The notes beneath the pieces were generated by a model, which saw nothing but the letters and a program-made list of their open reading frames with translations, was not told where the DNA came from and ran no database searches. The position numbers were made by a program, and so were the translations under genes. A stretch of 64,000 bases of DNA from Alphaproteobacteria bacterium (lineage in GTDB: Bacteria; Pseudomonadota; Alphaproteobacteria; DSM-16000; Inquilinaceae), in assembly GCA_028277405.1 (NCBI GenBank), contig JANQGH010000017.1, positions 1 to 64,000 on the forward strand, read 5' to 3'. The first letter of the stretch is position 1. Each line of letters starts with the position of its first letter. Positions 63,837 through 64,000 of this stretch are shown here, one piece after another.

Positions 63837-64000
63837 CTAGCTGCGCGAGGCGAAGTCGGCGTCGCTTGGATCGCCCAGTGTGGCGCTATTGAGATAGCCC
63901 TTCTTGATCTTGCCGCCTTCAAAGACGAAGAGCGCAATGGCGCGCGTTTCAAACGGATGACCCGATGCCAGCGACAGGCCGCGCGTCGTGTGCATGCTGA
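63837..64000 (-). CDS. SnoaL-like domain protein, C-terminal part (cut by window end)
   Basis: The minus-strand frame ending TAG at 63837-63839 encodes at least 53 residues. It contains SGHPFETRAIALFVFEGGKI and then KKGYLNS, the usual last strands of the SnoaL/NTF2-like fold. The start lies beyond the window, so the protein's size and role cannot be judged. Confidence 0.6.
   Translation of the reverse strand, partial: SMHTTRGLSLASGHPFETRAIALFVFEGGKIKKGYLNSATLGDPSDADFASRS

Overview
This 64 kb window is from a GC-rich alphaproteobacterium, probably Rhodospirillales-like, although the order is not proven. The evidence is a circularly permuted two-piece tmRNA beside an alpha-type SspB, a COQ9-family ubiquinone protein, alpha-type IlvBNC, ThyX in place of ThyA, and an mreBCD-mrdA-mrdB wall cluster. 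No rRNA, CRISPR array, intact insertion sequence or integrase was seen. Most of the window is ordinary chromosome with several accessory islands.

Layout, left to right. 1-4.8 kb is housekeeping: the 3' part of pntB, rpsU, def-COQ9, sspB, the permuted ssrA and thyX. 5.0-5.7 kb is an AT-richer lone methyltransferase, probably acquired. 5.9-13.3 kb is the most unusual locus. Reading leftward it encodes an acyl carrier protein, a ketosynthase, a fatty-acid-type cytochrome P450 and two LpxL-like acyltransferases. A lone LptF-type permease faces them, and a second ketosynthase follows. Together these look like a pathway that builds, hydroxylates, attaches and exports a special acyl chain, comparable in logic to the rhizobial acpXL-lpxXL locus for very-long-chain lipid A acylation but with a P450 built in. 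13.5-21.5 kb holds a small secreted protein, mrp/apbC, hflK-hflC-DUF2065-degP, serB and miaA.

21.7-25.1 kb is ilvB-ilvN-ilvC, followed by a type II NADH dehydrogenase and a glutathione transferase. 27.4-34.0 kb is a LacI-controlled sugar ABC transporter operon ending in a GH63-like glycosidase, with a perfect palindromic operator at its head. 34.1-37.1 kb has an orphan flavin-dependent tryptophan-halogenase-type enzyme and a cyclopropane fatty acid synthase. 37.2-39.1 kb is leuA preceded by a leucine-rich leader peptide that is too short for usual gene calling. 39.2-41.4 kb contains a decayed MFS transporter, a small lipoprotein candidate, an HTH/DUF2975 pair and a secreted hydrolase. 41.8-47.5 kb is the elongasome cluster, then tRNA-Lys(CTT) with a clear promoter.

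47.8-53.4 kb is a second ABC transporter operon (Ugp-like) headed by a LOG/SLOG-family gene, divergent from a DeoR regulator, with two near-identical 17-bp AT-rich sites. 53.6-60.4 kb has an FUSC-type membrane protein, a sensor with fused SpoIIE phosphatase and HATPase domains, and a 1209-residue GH64-like/DUF4114 protein. 60.5-64.0 kb has a VOC protein divergent from a tandem winged-helix HxlR-type regulator, an outer-membrane beta-barrel protein, an MHS-family transporter and a cut-off SnoaL-like gene.

All calls come from reading the sequence and recalling family motifs; no database search was possible.
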